A stretch of 64,000 nucleotides of DNA from Mesorhizobium sp. L-8-3 (lineage in GTDB: Bacteria; Pseudomonadota; Alphaproteobacteria; Rhizobiales; Rhizobiaceae). The translations under genes were made by a program, and so were the position numbers. The notes beneath the pieces were generated by a model. That model searched no databases. It was not told the origin of the DNA and saw nothing but the letters and a program-made list of their open reading frames with translations. Positions within the stretch are counted from its first letter, which is position 1. The number at the start of each line of letters is the position of its first letter. Below are positions 16,755 through 24,669 of this stretch, piece by piece. The stretch is from the NCBI RefSeq assembly GCF_016756615.1, contig NZ_AP023262.1:6697501-6761500 (forward strand), written 5' to 3'.

Positions 16755-17610
16755 GCCTCTCATGACCCGCCCGACCAAGACCGAAATCCTCGCCCGCCTC
16801 CGCGCCAAGATCGCGGCCGGCCGACCCATTGTCGGCGGCGGCGCCGGCACCGGCCTCTCCGCAATGGCCGAGGAGGCCGGCGGCATCGACCTCATCGTCA
16901 TCTACAATTCGGGCCGCTACCGCATGGCCGGCCGCGGTTCGCTGGCCGGGCTGCTGGCCTATGGCAACGCCAATGACATCGTCGTCGAAATGGCTCATGA
17001 AGTGCTGCCCGTGGTCCGCAGTACCCCAGTCCTGGCCGGCGTCAACGGCACCGATCCCTTCATGCTGCCCGACCAGTTTCTCGACAAACTCGCCGCCCTC
17101 GGATTTGCGGGTGTACAGAACTTTCCCACGGTTGGGCTGATCGACGGGGTATTCCGCGCAAATCTCGAAGAAACCGGCATGAGTTACGATCTGGAAGTTA
17201 CGCTGATCTCCCGTGCCGCGGCCAAGGGCATGCTTACCACGCCTTATGTCTTCAGCACCGACGATGCCACCAAGATGGCCAGGGCAGGTGCCGATATCAT
17301 CGTCTGCCATCTGGGCCTGACCACCGGCGGTGCCATCGGCGCGCAGACCGCGAAGACGCTCGACCAATGCATTTCCGACATAGACGCCTGGGCCGCGGCA
17401 GCCCGCAGCGTCAACCCCGAAATCATCGTGCTTTGCCATGGCGGCCCCATCGCCATGCCCGAAGACGCCACCTATGTGCTGGCCCGCACGGCCATATGCC
17501 ACGGCTTCTATGGCGCCAGTTCGATGGAACGCCTACCAACAGAAATCGCCATTCGAGAGCAGGTCGCCCGCTTTGCCAGCCAGCGGGATATTCCCACGAC
17601 CGAAGGCTGA
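16747..17610 (+). CDS. Phosphoenolpyruvate hydrolase-like TIM-barrel protein
   Basis: A 287-residue TIM-barrel protein of the PEP hydrolase/phosphonomutase-like group. Conserved parts include IVGGGAGTGLSA near 24-35, IVIYNSGRYRMAGRGSLAGL, ADIIVCHLGLTTGG and VLCHGGPIA. The ATG at 16747 overlaps the stop of the Tm-1-like gene; a second ATG at 16762 (MTRPTKTEIL) is equally possible. The same TIM barrel forms the C-terminal half of the plant Tm-1 protein, so here the two halves are separate, coupled genes. The reaction is unknown, and the family name rests on similarity. Confidence 0.88.
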   Translation: MDKPLMTRPTKTEILARLRAKIAAGRPIVGGGAGTGLSAMAEEAGGIDLIVIYNSGRYRMAGRGSLAGLLAYGNANDIVVEMAHEVLPVVRSTPVLAGVNGTDPFMLPDQFLDKLAALGFAGVQNFPTVGLIDGVFRANLEETGMSYDLEVTLISRAAAKGMLTTPYVFSTDDATKMARAGADIIVCHLGLTTGGAIGAQTAKTLDQCISDIDAWAAAARSVNPEIIVLCHGGPIAMPEDATYVLARTAICHGFYGASSMERLPTEIAIREQVARFASQRDIPTTEG

Positions 17611-17795
17611 AGAATTTGCGGGGGCCCAACGTATCCTTTGAGCCCAATCCGAGACCTCGGCCCAAGCGGTTTGAAAATCCGCTCTTCGTTTCGCCGACAC
17701 TGGAAGCCGCCAGTCCGCTGTCCTGAAGCTTTTCCAACGCGGGCCGCCAACGCCAGCGGCAAACATCTCGCTGCGGCCCGCATCGAAAAACCTTC

Positions 17796-17835
17796 AGGGA
17801 ATCAGTCCCTACCCGGATTGGGTATAGGCGTTGAG
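17796..17835. repeat. Copy of the 40-bp repeat, at the end of the kinase gene
   Basis: This is the intact counterpart of the 40-bp segment at 8801-8840. It covers the stop codon and last eight codons of the P-loop kinase gene plus 13 bases beyond it, so the shared block runs past the coding end. Confidence 0.55.
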
Positions 17836-18321
17836 ATCATCGATGGATTTCAACCGAGTGACGACTTTCCCCATGGCCTCCTGCTCGGCGCACAGCGCTC
17901 TCAGGCGGGGCATCCATTCGCGGTCGACTGTCCAGATTATCTCGAAAAGCTTGCCCGTCGGCGGCATGTCGCGGTTGCCCGCTGGAGGATGCTCGATTGT
18001 CCCGCTCGCCCAGGCCATCTGGCGTTCCGCTGCAAGCCAAAAGTGAACCCAAAGCGGCATGTCTATCAGAATGATTTCCGTTGCGCGCTCGATACGGGCG
18101 TGGATGGAAGGGAGATCACCGCCGCCGTCGACGATCCATGCATCCTGCTCGATTATGTCCGTGTGCTGCTGCTCGTAGACATCCCTCGGCGCGACCGACC
18201 AATCGGATTGCCAGTAAAGGCGGTCTATCTCGAAATACGGCAGTCCTCTTTTCCTTGAGAGCTGCCGGCCAAGGGTGGATTTTCCGCCCGCCGTGTTTCC
18301 CAGTATGATGATCCGAGCCAT
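17809..18321 (-). CDS. P-loop kinase (adenylate kinase/FlaR-like)
   Basis: A 170-residue small P-loop protein. Walker A is GNTAGGKST near residues 8-16, followed by the FlaR-like pattern YFEIDRLYWQSDW and WIVDGGGD. Homologues are annotated as adenylate kinase or DNA topology modulation protein FlaR; their true substrate is unclear. The start at 18321 gives the standard MARIIILGN N-terminus. The gene points away from the PEP-hydrolase-like gene. Its 3' end is partly duplicated at 8801-8840. Confidence 0.8.
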   Translation of the reverse strand: MARIIILGNTAGGKSTLGRQLSRKRGLPYFEIDRLYWQSDWSVAPRDVYEQQHTDIIEQDAWIVDGGGDLPSIHARIERATEIILIDMPLWVHFWLAAERQMAWASGTIEHPPAGNRDMPPTGKLFEIIWTVDREWMPRLRALCAEQEAMGKVVTRLKSIDDLNAYTQSG

Positions 18322-18397
18322 TTCATGCCCTGCAGCCGATCGGTGCGCCGGCTCCACGGTTGCACGCGGCAAGCATATCCACAACGGTGGAATGCAG

Positions 18398-19102
18398 TCA
18401 TGGGCCAGCCAACCAGCGAAATGAGCGACGTATGAAGTCCTGACCACCTTCGACGACCGGGTCTCCGTGGGCCATCAGCACTTTCTCGGCGGGCCATGCC
18501 AGAACACGCTGGATGGACGAACGCGCGGCGCGACGATCGATAAAGGCGACGCGAAATTTTCGACGTACCGATGGTTCGGCAGCCACCATCAGATCCAACC
18601 GGGCCACAATTGCTCGCCAGCCACTGAACCATCCGGGGTGAAAATGCTGAACGAGATCGGTGAAAAGCACCGTTCCACTTCTGCGATGGAAAAAGACAAT
18701 CTCGGTCGTGATAAGGTTGCCCCGGATGACGGCCAGATCGATGTCATCCACCCAATCCGCAATTGGAGCATCGTCGAAGTCGCCGTCGAACCTGATGTCC
18801 ATGCGCTTATCTCGCAGGCCCGGCGGCGCATAGACCTCTGCATTGGGGTAAGCGTGCTGCCAACCGCCGAGGAACGTGTGGTGAAGCGAATTGGGCGGGA
18901 TCAGGTAGCGCACCTCGCCCAACGCGTCGACCGCCGCGCGAAGATCATCCGAGAACTGCGTCGGCGACCATATTAACAGACCGCCACCGGACAATCTGAT
19001 GACGGCCATGCGCGTGGGATAGTGAAAGCCGCCGGCCGCCGTGACGGCCGGACCGTCCGCGATCCATATCTCGGGACCGAATTCCTTAAGAACAGCGACC
19101 AT
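18398..19102 (-). CDS. DUF4336 protein (metallo-beta-lactamase-like fold)
   Basis: A 234-residue protein of the DUF4336 family. Recognisable parts are LKEFGPEIWIADGP at the start, TRMAVIRLSGGGLLIWSP, PNSLHHTFLGGW near 74-85 and VLFTDLVQHFHPGW. The fold is related to metallo-beta-lactamases, but the full HxHxDH zinc motif is not present. The ATG at 19102 is favoured because an upstream ATG adds only three residues. It is divergent from a TetR gene with tandem palindromes between the two, so it is probably the TetR target. Confidence 0.82.
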   Translation of the reverse strand: MVAVLKEFGPEIWIADGPAVTAAGGFHYPTRMAVIRLSGGGLLIWSPTQFSDDLRAAVDALGEVRYLIPPNSLHHTFLGGWQHAYPNAEVYAPPGLRDKRMDIRFDGDFDDAPIADWVDDIDLAVIRGNLITTEIVFFHRRSGTVLFTDLVQHFHPGWFSGWRAIVARLDLMVAAEPSVRRKFRVAFIDRRAARSSIQRVLAWPAEKVLMAHGDPVVEGGQDFIRRSFRWLAGP

Positions 19103-19134
19103 TGGCGCCAAAGATCGGCCATGGGCCGCCTCAG

Positions 19135-19166
19135 TTTACACATGTGTAAATTTACACTATTGTAAA
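19135..19166. promoter_or_regulatory. Tandem palindromic TetR operators
   Basis: A perfect 16-bp palindrome TTTACACATGTGTAAA (19135-19150) is followed directly by TTTACACTATTGTAAA (19151-19166), which has the same TTTACA/TGTAAA arms. The pair lies between the DUF4336 start at 19102 and the TetR start at 19170, only three bases from the latter. Binding there would block both genes, as expected for TetR autorepression. Confidence 0.65.
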
Positions 19167-19169
19167 AAT

Positions 19170-19778
19170 ATGGCAATCCCGAAGCGAACGGAGCGGTCTC
19201 AAAGTCTCATCCTCGATGCTGCCGACGCTGCGTTTCGGGAGTTGGGGTTTGCCAACACCTCCGTGGAGGAAATCGCGACGCGCGCGGGGCTGACCCGCAA
19301 GACGGTCTACAATCTGTTCAGCTCGAAAGAGGAAATCGCCCTGCGCCTCATCGCCCGCGCGGAAGCGGGCGATGCAATCTATCGCGCGCGCATGGAGGCA
19401 AACGAAGACGTATTCGCTCTGCTCGAACTCGTCTTTCTCGACAGCGCGCGCTGGTGCCTTGCAAATCCTTCGATCGCGAGACTGGCGCTCGCCCCCTCCG
19501 AACGACCGTCGCTCGAACCGCCATCCGATCGCCCGTCCTTCCAGCGGCTCGTCAGAGACCTTCTGGTGCTCGGCCAACAGCAGGGCGTCGTCCGCAAAGA
19601 TGAGGACCCCAATTTCATGTCGCTGGTTCTGCTTGGGATCTATGGGCAGGCAATGCTCACGGCCCTTTCGAGAGGGTCATTTGGCGACGACGAGATCAGA
19701 CATGTCATCCGTATCGTCGTCGAAGGCATTGCCGAACGGTCCTCGTCGCAAGCCGATGGCGCCGGTTTTAGAACGTGA
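19170..19778 (+). CDS. TetR-family transcriptional regulator
   Basis: A 202-residue regulator. The N-terminal TetR helix-turn-helix is clear: AAFRELGFANTSVEEIATRA then GLTRKTVYNLFSSKEEI. The C-terminal ligand domain ends in a helical dimerisation region. The ATG at 19170 lies right behind tandem palindromes. Divergent from the DUF4336 gene. Its ligand cannot be predicted. Confidence 0.9.
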   Translation: MAIPKRTERSQSLILDAADAAFRELGFANTSVEEIATRAGLTRKTVYNLFSSKEEIALRLIARAEAGDAIYRARMEANEDVFALLELVFLDSARWCLANPSIARLALAPSERPSLEPPSDRPSFQRLVRDLLVLGQQQGVVRKDEDPNFMSLVLLGIYGQAMLTALSRGSFGDDEIRHVIRIVVEGIAERSSSQADGAGFRT

Positions 19779-19864
19779 CACGGCTCGAGGATCGATATTG
19801 AGAACCGCCGTCTGGCTCCCACCAATCGGGCCCCTGGCAAGAGGCAAAGCCACCGGGCAGGTCG

Positions 19865-19990
19865 CTAACGAGCGAGCACCTCGCGCAGTGTAGCCGGCGC
19901 GCGCCCGATGAGATTCGCCAGCGTCGGATCGGTGGCGGCGAATTCTCCCGCGCGTGCTGCGCGAAAGGTGCGGTGGGTTGCCCGCAGTGG
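19865..19990 (-). pseudogene. 3' remnant of an NmrA-type NAD(P)-binding protein gene
   Basis: About 30 codons ending in TAG at 19865-19867 read ARAGEFAATDPTLANLIG followed by RAPATLREVLAR. This is the characteristic C-terminus of NmrA-type NAD(P)H-binding reductases (the usual GRPATSLREVL ending). No N-terminal or Rossmann part exists upstream, where the sequence changes abruptly into the lysE remnant. The gene is therefore a truncated relic. The assignment rests on a short segment. Confidence 0.5.
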
Positions 19991-20006
19991 GCGGCTGCGC
20001 GTCAGC

Positions 20007-20285
20007 GAGGCGCTGAACCCGAAGACGGCCGCCTTCTTTCTCGCCTTCATTCCCCAGTTCGTGGAGCTGACCACGGGGCCCGTCGCATTGCAGTTCGTGG
20101 TGCTCGGCTTCGTGTCGGTTATGCTCAACACCCTCGCCGACATCGTGGTCGCTTTTGCTGCCAGCGGTATCAGGGAAGGCGCCGGAGTGCGTCCCGGCCT
20201 GATCCGCCGCCTGCGGGAGGGGTCGGGAGGCGCGATGATCGCGCTCGGCATCGGCCTGGCCCTGACGAAGCGCCCTGCTGCCTGA
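20007..20285 (+). pseudogene. Truncated second copy of lysE (3' third)
   Basis: The 93 codons from EALNPKTAAFF to ALTKRPAA match the end of the LysE-type gene at 8444-8722 with about 7 amino acid changes, equal length and the same stop. The first 125 codons are missing, and the sequence before 20007 belongs to another gene on the other strand. The remaining frame has stayed open, so the loss is probably recent. It is unlikely to make a working exporter. Confidence 0.85.
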
Positions 20286-20401
20286 TTGCCCGGCCATGGA
20301 AAGCGGGCATCCACACGTGACGCATCGAATCTCCACATCGCGGACCTTCGTGGCCTTCACGCCGGACCCAGCCAAGGTCGCCGGCTGATCCGCCGCGGAC
20401 A

Positions 20402-21202
20402 TCAAGATTTCGGCTTTCGGGCAACGCACTCGCACCGGCATCGCAAATAGACGGCGTCGAGTTCGCCTGCCCAGGCATCCCAAGATGATCGGGCCTCATC
20501 GAGCTCGGCTTCCGTTGCGAGCCCCCTGCCGATCAGCTTCGGGCCGAGAGAACTCAGGCTCTGCTTGGCATCCCTGACCGCTTCTCTGCGGGTCAGGTCG
20601 TCAGCGCTATGATTGACGTAACTCGCTCCCGTCCAGAGCGGCACGAAACCGTGCGACCGCAGGATTGCTCCTTGCCGCCGGCCAAAGTGGAGAGCATCAG
20701 GCTCATCATGTTCATACCATCTCTGCCAAAGGTCGAGCGAGGTCCTGAGCCCTGCCAGATCCGGATGCAGTATATTGCCCCCGGCATCAGCGTCCCTCGT
20801 GGCGACCAAGCCTCCTGGCCGCAGCACCCGTCTCGCCTCTGCCAGCGTTCTGGTCAGCGTCGGTGCATCCTGATGATAGAGGACGGCGTGGAAGAAGACG
20901 GCGTCAAACTCCCCCTCGGCGAACGGCAGGGCCGTCATGTCAGCTACAGCGAACGACAGGTTGCCGGTCTCCTCGACAAGATGATTTGCCGCGGCGATCG
21001 ATCGAGGCTGGATGTCAATGCCGACTGCCGACCTAACGTGCGGCGCGATCGTCGCTGTAATATTTCCTGGCCCACAACCAACATCGAGCAGGCGCATATC
21101 GGATTGAAGAAAAGGCAGGAAAAAGGCTGAAGATTCCTGTCCTCTTTTCTGCTGAAAGCTCAAGATAGAGCTGTCATATCGGGCTCTCTTCAACTCGGTC
21201 AT
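20402..21202 (-). CDS. SAM-dependent methyltransferase
   Basis: A 266-residue class I methyltransferase. Motif I is RLLDVGCGPGNITATI near 36-51, followed by VGIDIQPRSI, VADMTALPFAEGEFDAVFF (motifs II-III) and VLRPGGLVATRD. The C-terminal part resembles small-molecule methyltransferases of the UbiE/Methyltransf_11 type. The start at 21202 follows a GGGAGC box. The substrate is not apparent. It stands alone between a pseudogene region and a stretch without genes. Confidence 0.88.
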   Translation of the reverse strand: MTELKRARYDSSILSFQQKRGQESSAFFLPFLQSDMRLLDVGCGPGNITATIAPHVRSAVGIDIQPRSIAAANHLVEETGNLSFAVADMTALPFAEGEFDAVFFHAVLYHQDAPTLTRTLAEARRVLRPGGLVATRDADAGGNILHPDLAGLRTSLDLWQRWYEHDEPDALHFGRRQGAILRSHGFVPLWTGASYVNHSADDLTRREAVRDAKQSLSSLGPKLIGRGLATEAELDEARSSWDAWAGELDAVYLRCRCECVARKPKS

Positions 21203-21781
21203 AGGCGCTCCCGGCGACTGCAAATCAGTCCTAGTCCGTCCGTCAGTGAGATGACGGGGCTGTGACGGCCAAGCGCGAGAGAAGCCCGCTTGCCACCGTT
21301 TTCACGACATTTCCCGGTAGACTGCGAAGGGCGGAGACGGTCGAAACCGCGCGGTCGACCTCATCCACGCGATGAGGACTGGCACCGTGCTGGCGTTGCT
21401 GGAGAAGTCGCCGGATGAATGCGCTGGCCTGTCGGAGGCGGCACGCAAGGCCGCTTTTGCCGCGATCATCGATGAACGATCGGACCCCGTCGACGGAGGG
21501 GCTTCAGGAATGCCTCGGCCTTGCGCGCCCGTCCTGACGAAGTGACGGCGCTCACGCCTGGTGAGTACCTCCTCCTCGACGAGCTGCAGAGAAGAATTTC
21601 CGGCTCGAGGTAGAGGCCTTGCCCCTGGAGAACGGCCGCTCGTTGGGGCGACTGGTGATTTTCGGCAGCGTTTGAGCACAATTGAGTGGCTGCTCCATGG
21701 ACGCAGCGTTCCGAAGCCCCGGAAGGCAGCCAAGGGCCAAGTCTGGATAGCCCATGACCGCCGTAAGCCGCTGGCCGATGG
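21203..21781. other. Stretch with no supported gene, perhaps decayed
   Basis: About 580 bases. Short plus-strand frames such as one reading VDLIHAMRTGTVLALLEK (about 21354-21407) and one near 21680-21785 have plausible protein composition, but are broken by stops and lack starts. They may be fragments of degenerate genes. I could not name a family. Confidence 0.4.
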
Positions 21782-22423
21782 CTAGCGCTGGAACGTGAGG
21801 TGGACGGTCCCGCTCTCGGCCGTTTCGGTCTTGGTGGTGTAGCCGGCCTCCAATCCGCGCAACCCGTCCCAGAGGCGTATGCCCCGCCCCAGCAGGATCG
21901 GAGCAATGGCGACATGGAGGCGGTCCACAAGTCCGGCCTTGAGATAGTCGCGGACCATGGTTGGTCCGCCACCTATCCGAACATCCTTGCCGTTTGCGGC
22001 TTTTTCGGCCCGCTGCAGCGCATCAACCGGGTCGGCCGCGAGGAAGTGGAACGTGGTGCCGCCAGCCATCTCTATTGATGGCCGGGGCGTGTGCGTCAGG
22101 ACGAAGACCGGGCAGTGAAATGGCGGCTCGTCGCCCCACCAGCCCTTCCAGTTCGGATCATCGGGAAAGTTGTGCAGGCCGAACTTGCCGGCCCCCATGA
22201 TCTCGGCGCCAATGTTGGTGAAGTAATCCTTCGTATACGCATCGTCGAGACCGGTGGTGCCTTTGCCGCTGGTGTCCTTGAGCACGCGCTCCCGAAACGT
22301 CCTTGTGGCGACGTACGCTCCAACCAGCCGCGACCAATCGGAGCCGAACGGGTTATCGGGTGTCTGGTCCGTCGTCGTTGCGAAACCGTCGAGCGAGATA
22401 AGAAGGTCGACACGTACTGCCAT
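21782..22423 (-). CDS. Dihydrofolate reductase/RibD-type reductase domain protein
   Basis: A 213-residue single-domain protein of the RibD C-terminal/DHFR-like family. Features are the N-terminal strand VDLLISLDGFATT, EIMGAGKFG, the conserved HCPVFVLTHTPRP near 100-115, and KDVRIGGGPTMVRDYLKAGLVD with its GGG nucleotide-binding turn. AGGAGA lies before the start at 22423. These stand-alone proteins are NAD(P)H-dependent reductases of unknown substrate. It is divergent from the ArsR gene, with two palindromes between them. Confidence 0.88.
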   Translation of the reverse strand: MAVRVDLLISLDGFATTTDQTPDNPFGSDWSRLVGAYVATRTFRERVLKDTSGKGTTGLDDAYTKDYFTNIGAEIMGAGKFGLHNFPDDPNWKGWWGDEPPFHCPVFVLTHTPRPSIEMAGGTTFHFLAADPVDALQRAEKAANGKDVRIGGGPTMVRDYLKAGLVDRLHVAIAPILLGRGIRLWDGLRGLEAGYTTKTETAESGTVHLTFQR

Positions 22424-22439
22424 TAGGTTCTCCTGATAG

Positions 22440-22489
22440 TAAGGCAGATGCCTTATTAATATGGGCAGGATACAAAGGCAAGTGCCTTA
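22440..22489. promoter_or_regulatory. Two ArsR-type palindromic operators
   Basis: The motif TAAGGCA-N2-TGCCTTA occurs at 22440-22455 and, with one change (AAAGGCA), at 22474-22489, 34 bp apart. A further half-site, ATGCCTTAT, overlaps the ArsR start codon at 22531. The sites lie between the DHFR-like and ArsR genes and probably mediate repression of both. Confidence 0.65.
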
Positions 22490-22530
22490 TTATTGTTGAC
22501 GCAGGTGGACGATCCGCCTTACCGTGGCGC

Positions 22531-22881
22531 ATGCCTTATCATTCGACCCCACTCGACCTTGCCTTTCATGCCCTCAGCGACCCGACCCGCCGCGCCGTGG
22601 TGTCGCGGCTTGTCGAAGGGGAGATGCCTGTCAGTGTCCTGGCCGAGCCTTTCGACATGGCGCTGCCCTCCTTTGCCCAGCATCTCAAAGTGCTGGAGGA
22701 TTGCGGATTGATCGCCAGCGAGAAACGCGGGCGCAGCCGCTGGTGCCGGCTGGAGCGGGCGCGCTTCGAGGAGGCGGCAAACTGGATGGAAGCGGAGCGG
22801 CGACGCTGGGCCGAGCGGCTCGACCGGCTGGAAGCCTATTTGGACAGGACGGAAGAGAATGACGATGGAAAAGCTGTTTGA
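22531..22881 (+). CDS. ArsR-family transcriptional regulator
   Basis: A 116-residue winged-helix repressor of the ArsR family. LAFHALSDPTRRAVVSRL near residues 9-26 and LPSFAQHLKVLEDCGLI in the recognition helix are typical. No metal-binding Cys pair (CVC type) is present, so it belongs to the metal-independent group usually paired with SRPBCC proteins. Its end overlaps the SRPBCC gene by up to 23 bases, showing coupling. Confidence 0.9.
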   Translation: MPYHSTPLDLAFHALSDPTRRAVVSRLVEGEMPVSVLAEPFDMALPSFAQHLKVLEDCGLIASEKRGRSRWCRLERARFEEAANWMEAERRRWAERLDRLEAYLDRTEENDDGKAV

Positions 22882-23344
22882 GACCTGGTCGCTCGACCGT
22901 GAGATCGTGCTCGTCAAGGTGCTGAAGCACCCGCGCCATAAGGTCTTCGCCGCTTGGATGGACCCGGAAGCGCTGGCGCAATGGTATGGCCCGGCTGGCC
23001 TCAGCATCGAGAACCACGAGGCCGATATCCGCGAGGGCGGGGAATGGCGCTTCGACATGGTGGGCGAGTTCGATGGCCGACAGCAGCGTTTTCCCAACCT
23101 CATGCGCTTCCTGAAGATCGTGCCCAACGAACTGATCGTGATGGACTATGGCACCCCGGACCTCGACGACCCTGAGCGCTTCTACATGACGGTTACCTTC
23201 GATGAGCAGACCGACGGCAAGACCGTATTGACCATGCGCCAGCTTCACCCAAGCCGCGAACGGCGTCAGGTGGTCGTCGGTTTCGGCGCGGTGGAGTATG
23301 GCCTGCAAACGCTTGATGGTCTGGCCGCCTGGCTGGATGGCTGA
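22859..23344 (+). CDS. SRPBCC (AHSA1/CalC-type) protein
   Basis: A 161-residue protein of the AHSA1 branch of the START/SRPBCC fold. Seen are LKHPRHKVFAAWMDPEALAQW near 22-42, EGGEWRFDM, and the C-terminal helix YGLQTLDGLAAWL. These proteins bind hydrophobic ligands in a cavity. The pairing with an ArsR repressor in overlapping genes is very common. The start may be ATG 22859 or 22865. The ligand is unknown. Confidence 0.9.
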   Translation: MTMEKLFETWSLDREIVLVKVLKHPRHKVFAAWMDPEALAQWYGPAGLSIENHEADIREGGEWRFDMVGEFDGRQQRFPNLMRFLKIVPNELIVMDYGTPDLDDPERFYMTVTFDEQTDGKTVLTMRQLHPSRERRQVVVGFGAVEYGLQTLDGLAAWLDG

Positions 23345-23686
23345 ACGCAGCACATCTGGAGGTTTCCGGTCGCTGCCATGGCGCCATGATCGACTGCTTT
23401 CAGGACTTTGCGGCCCAATCCCAACGACGGGAATGCCGTCGCTGATCTTCAAGATAGATCGGGCTGTAGCGTACAATCGGCGGTTCTCGGCGCCGCTTGG
23501 TGCGGGTGCGGTGATCGACGGCAATATCGCGCTGTCGAGGGCAATCGGCGGGGTTTGGCGGGCCGAGAACGACGAAACGGAGAACTGCGTCTACGCCATA
23601 GCCCTCCAAGTCCCTCCTAAATGTACCTTCGAAGGCGACGAATATGCATGGCAGTTTCCGCCCACGCTGGATTTTGCCTGCTGCTA
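23345..23686. other. Intergenic stretch with no supported gene
   Basis: About 340 bases between convergent genes. A plus-strand frame runs through it from inside the SRPBCC gene, but it is out of frame there and has no start of its own or known domain. No terminator was recognised. Confidence 0.45.
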
Positions 23687-24574
23687 TTACGTGATCGAAC
23701 CTGTGCGCCTAGCAATGCCGTCCAGCTCCCTGAGCGCATCGCCAGGCAGATCGAATTCGGCAGCGGCAAGATTCTCCCGCAGGTGCGCAACGGACGAGGT
23801 GCCTGGGATCAGGAGAATGTTGGGCGCGCGGCGAAGTAGCCAGGCAAGCGCGACTTGCATGGGCGTGGCACCGAGATGCTGGGCGACGTCGGATAAGGCG
23901 GACGACTGCAGCGGAGTGAAGCCACCGAGCGGAAAGAACGGCACATAGGCGATGCCGTCACGGGCAAGATCATTGATCAGCGCATCATCAGCCCGATGCG
24001 CCAGATTGTACTGGTTCTGCACGCAGACGATCTCGACAATTCTGCGTCCTTCGGCAATCTGCGTGGGGGTGACATTGCTCAGCCCGATATGACGCACCAA
24101 GCCCTGCCGCTGAAGCTCGGCCAAGACAGTGAGCGGCGCCTCGATGGACCCCTCGGCGGGGCCGTGCACGTCGAACATGATCCGAAGGTTGACCACATCC
24201 AGTGCGTCAAGCCCGAGATTGCGCAAATTGTCATGCACGGCGCGGGTCAATTCTTCGGGCGAAAAGGCCGGGAGCCATGATCCATCCGCGCCTCGCAGTG
24301 CGCCGATCTTGGTGACGATGACGAGATTCTCGGAATAAGGCGCGAGCGCTTCGCGGATCAGTTGGTTGGTGATGTGGGGGCCATAGAAGTCGCTGGTGTC
24401 GATGTGATTGACCCCGCGCTCGACGGCCTCACGCAGCACAGCCAATGCCGCATCATGGTCCTTGGGCGGGCCGAAGACACCAGGCCCTGCGAGCTGCATG
24501 GCGCCGTAGCCGAGTCGCTTCACAGCGCGGTCGCCGAGGGCGAAGGTTTCGGACTGGTTGTCGATGCCGGTCAT
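23687..24574 (-). CDS. Aldo/keto reductase
   Basis: A 295-residue aldo/keto reductase of the AKR group close to YajO/pyridoxal reductase-like enzymes. The catalytic set is visible: Asp and Tyr in NHIDTSDFYG near 55-64, and Lys in VIVTKIGAL near 87. The barrel continues with VQNQYNLAHR, and the NADP-binding end is LLIPGTSSVAHLREN. The start at 24574 has an AAGGAAAAG box. It is divergent from a LysR regulator. It reduces an aldehyde or ketone with NADPH; the natural substrate is unknown. Confidence 0.9.
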   Translation of the reverse strand: MTGIDNQSETFALGDRAVKRLGYGAMQLAGPGVFGPPKDHDAALAVLREAVERGVNHIDTSDFYGPHITNQLIREALAPYSENLVIVTKIGALRGADGSWLPAFSPEELTRAVHDNLRNLGLDALDVVNLRIMFDVHGPAEGSIEAPLTVLAELQRQGLVRHIGLSNVTPTQIAEGRRIVEIVCVQNQYNLAHRADDALINDLARDGIAYVPFFPLGGFTPLQSSALSDVAQHLGATPMQVALAWLLRRAPNILLIPGTSSVAHLRENLAAAEFDLPGDALRELDGIARRTGSIT

Positions 24575-24669
24575 GATCTTTTCCTTTGTCTGACAAGACG
24601 ACAGATAGGCGGTGTCCATCCTGGTGATAACCGAGTACAATCCGGACAGGCTGTGCGGATTGGCGAACA

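Noticed and set aside
21302..21785. Open frames between the methyltransferase and DHFR-like genes
   Set aside because: They overlap each other on both strands, lack starts with ribosome binding sites, and match no family I recognise.
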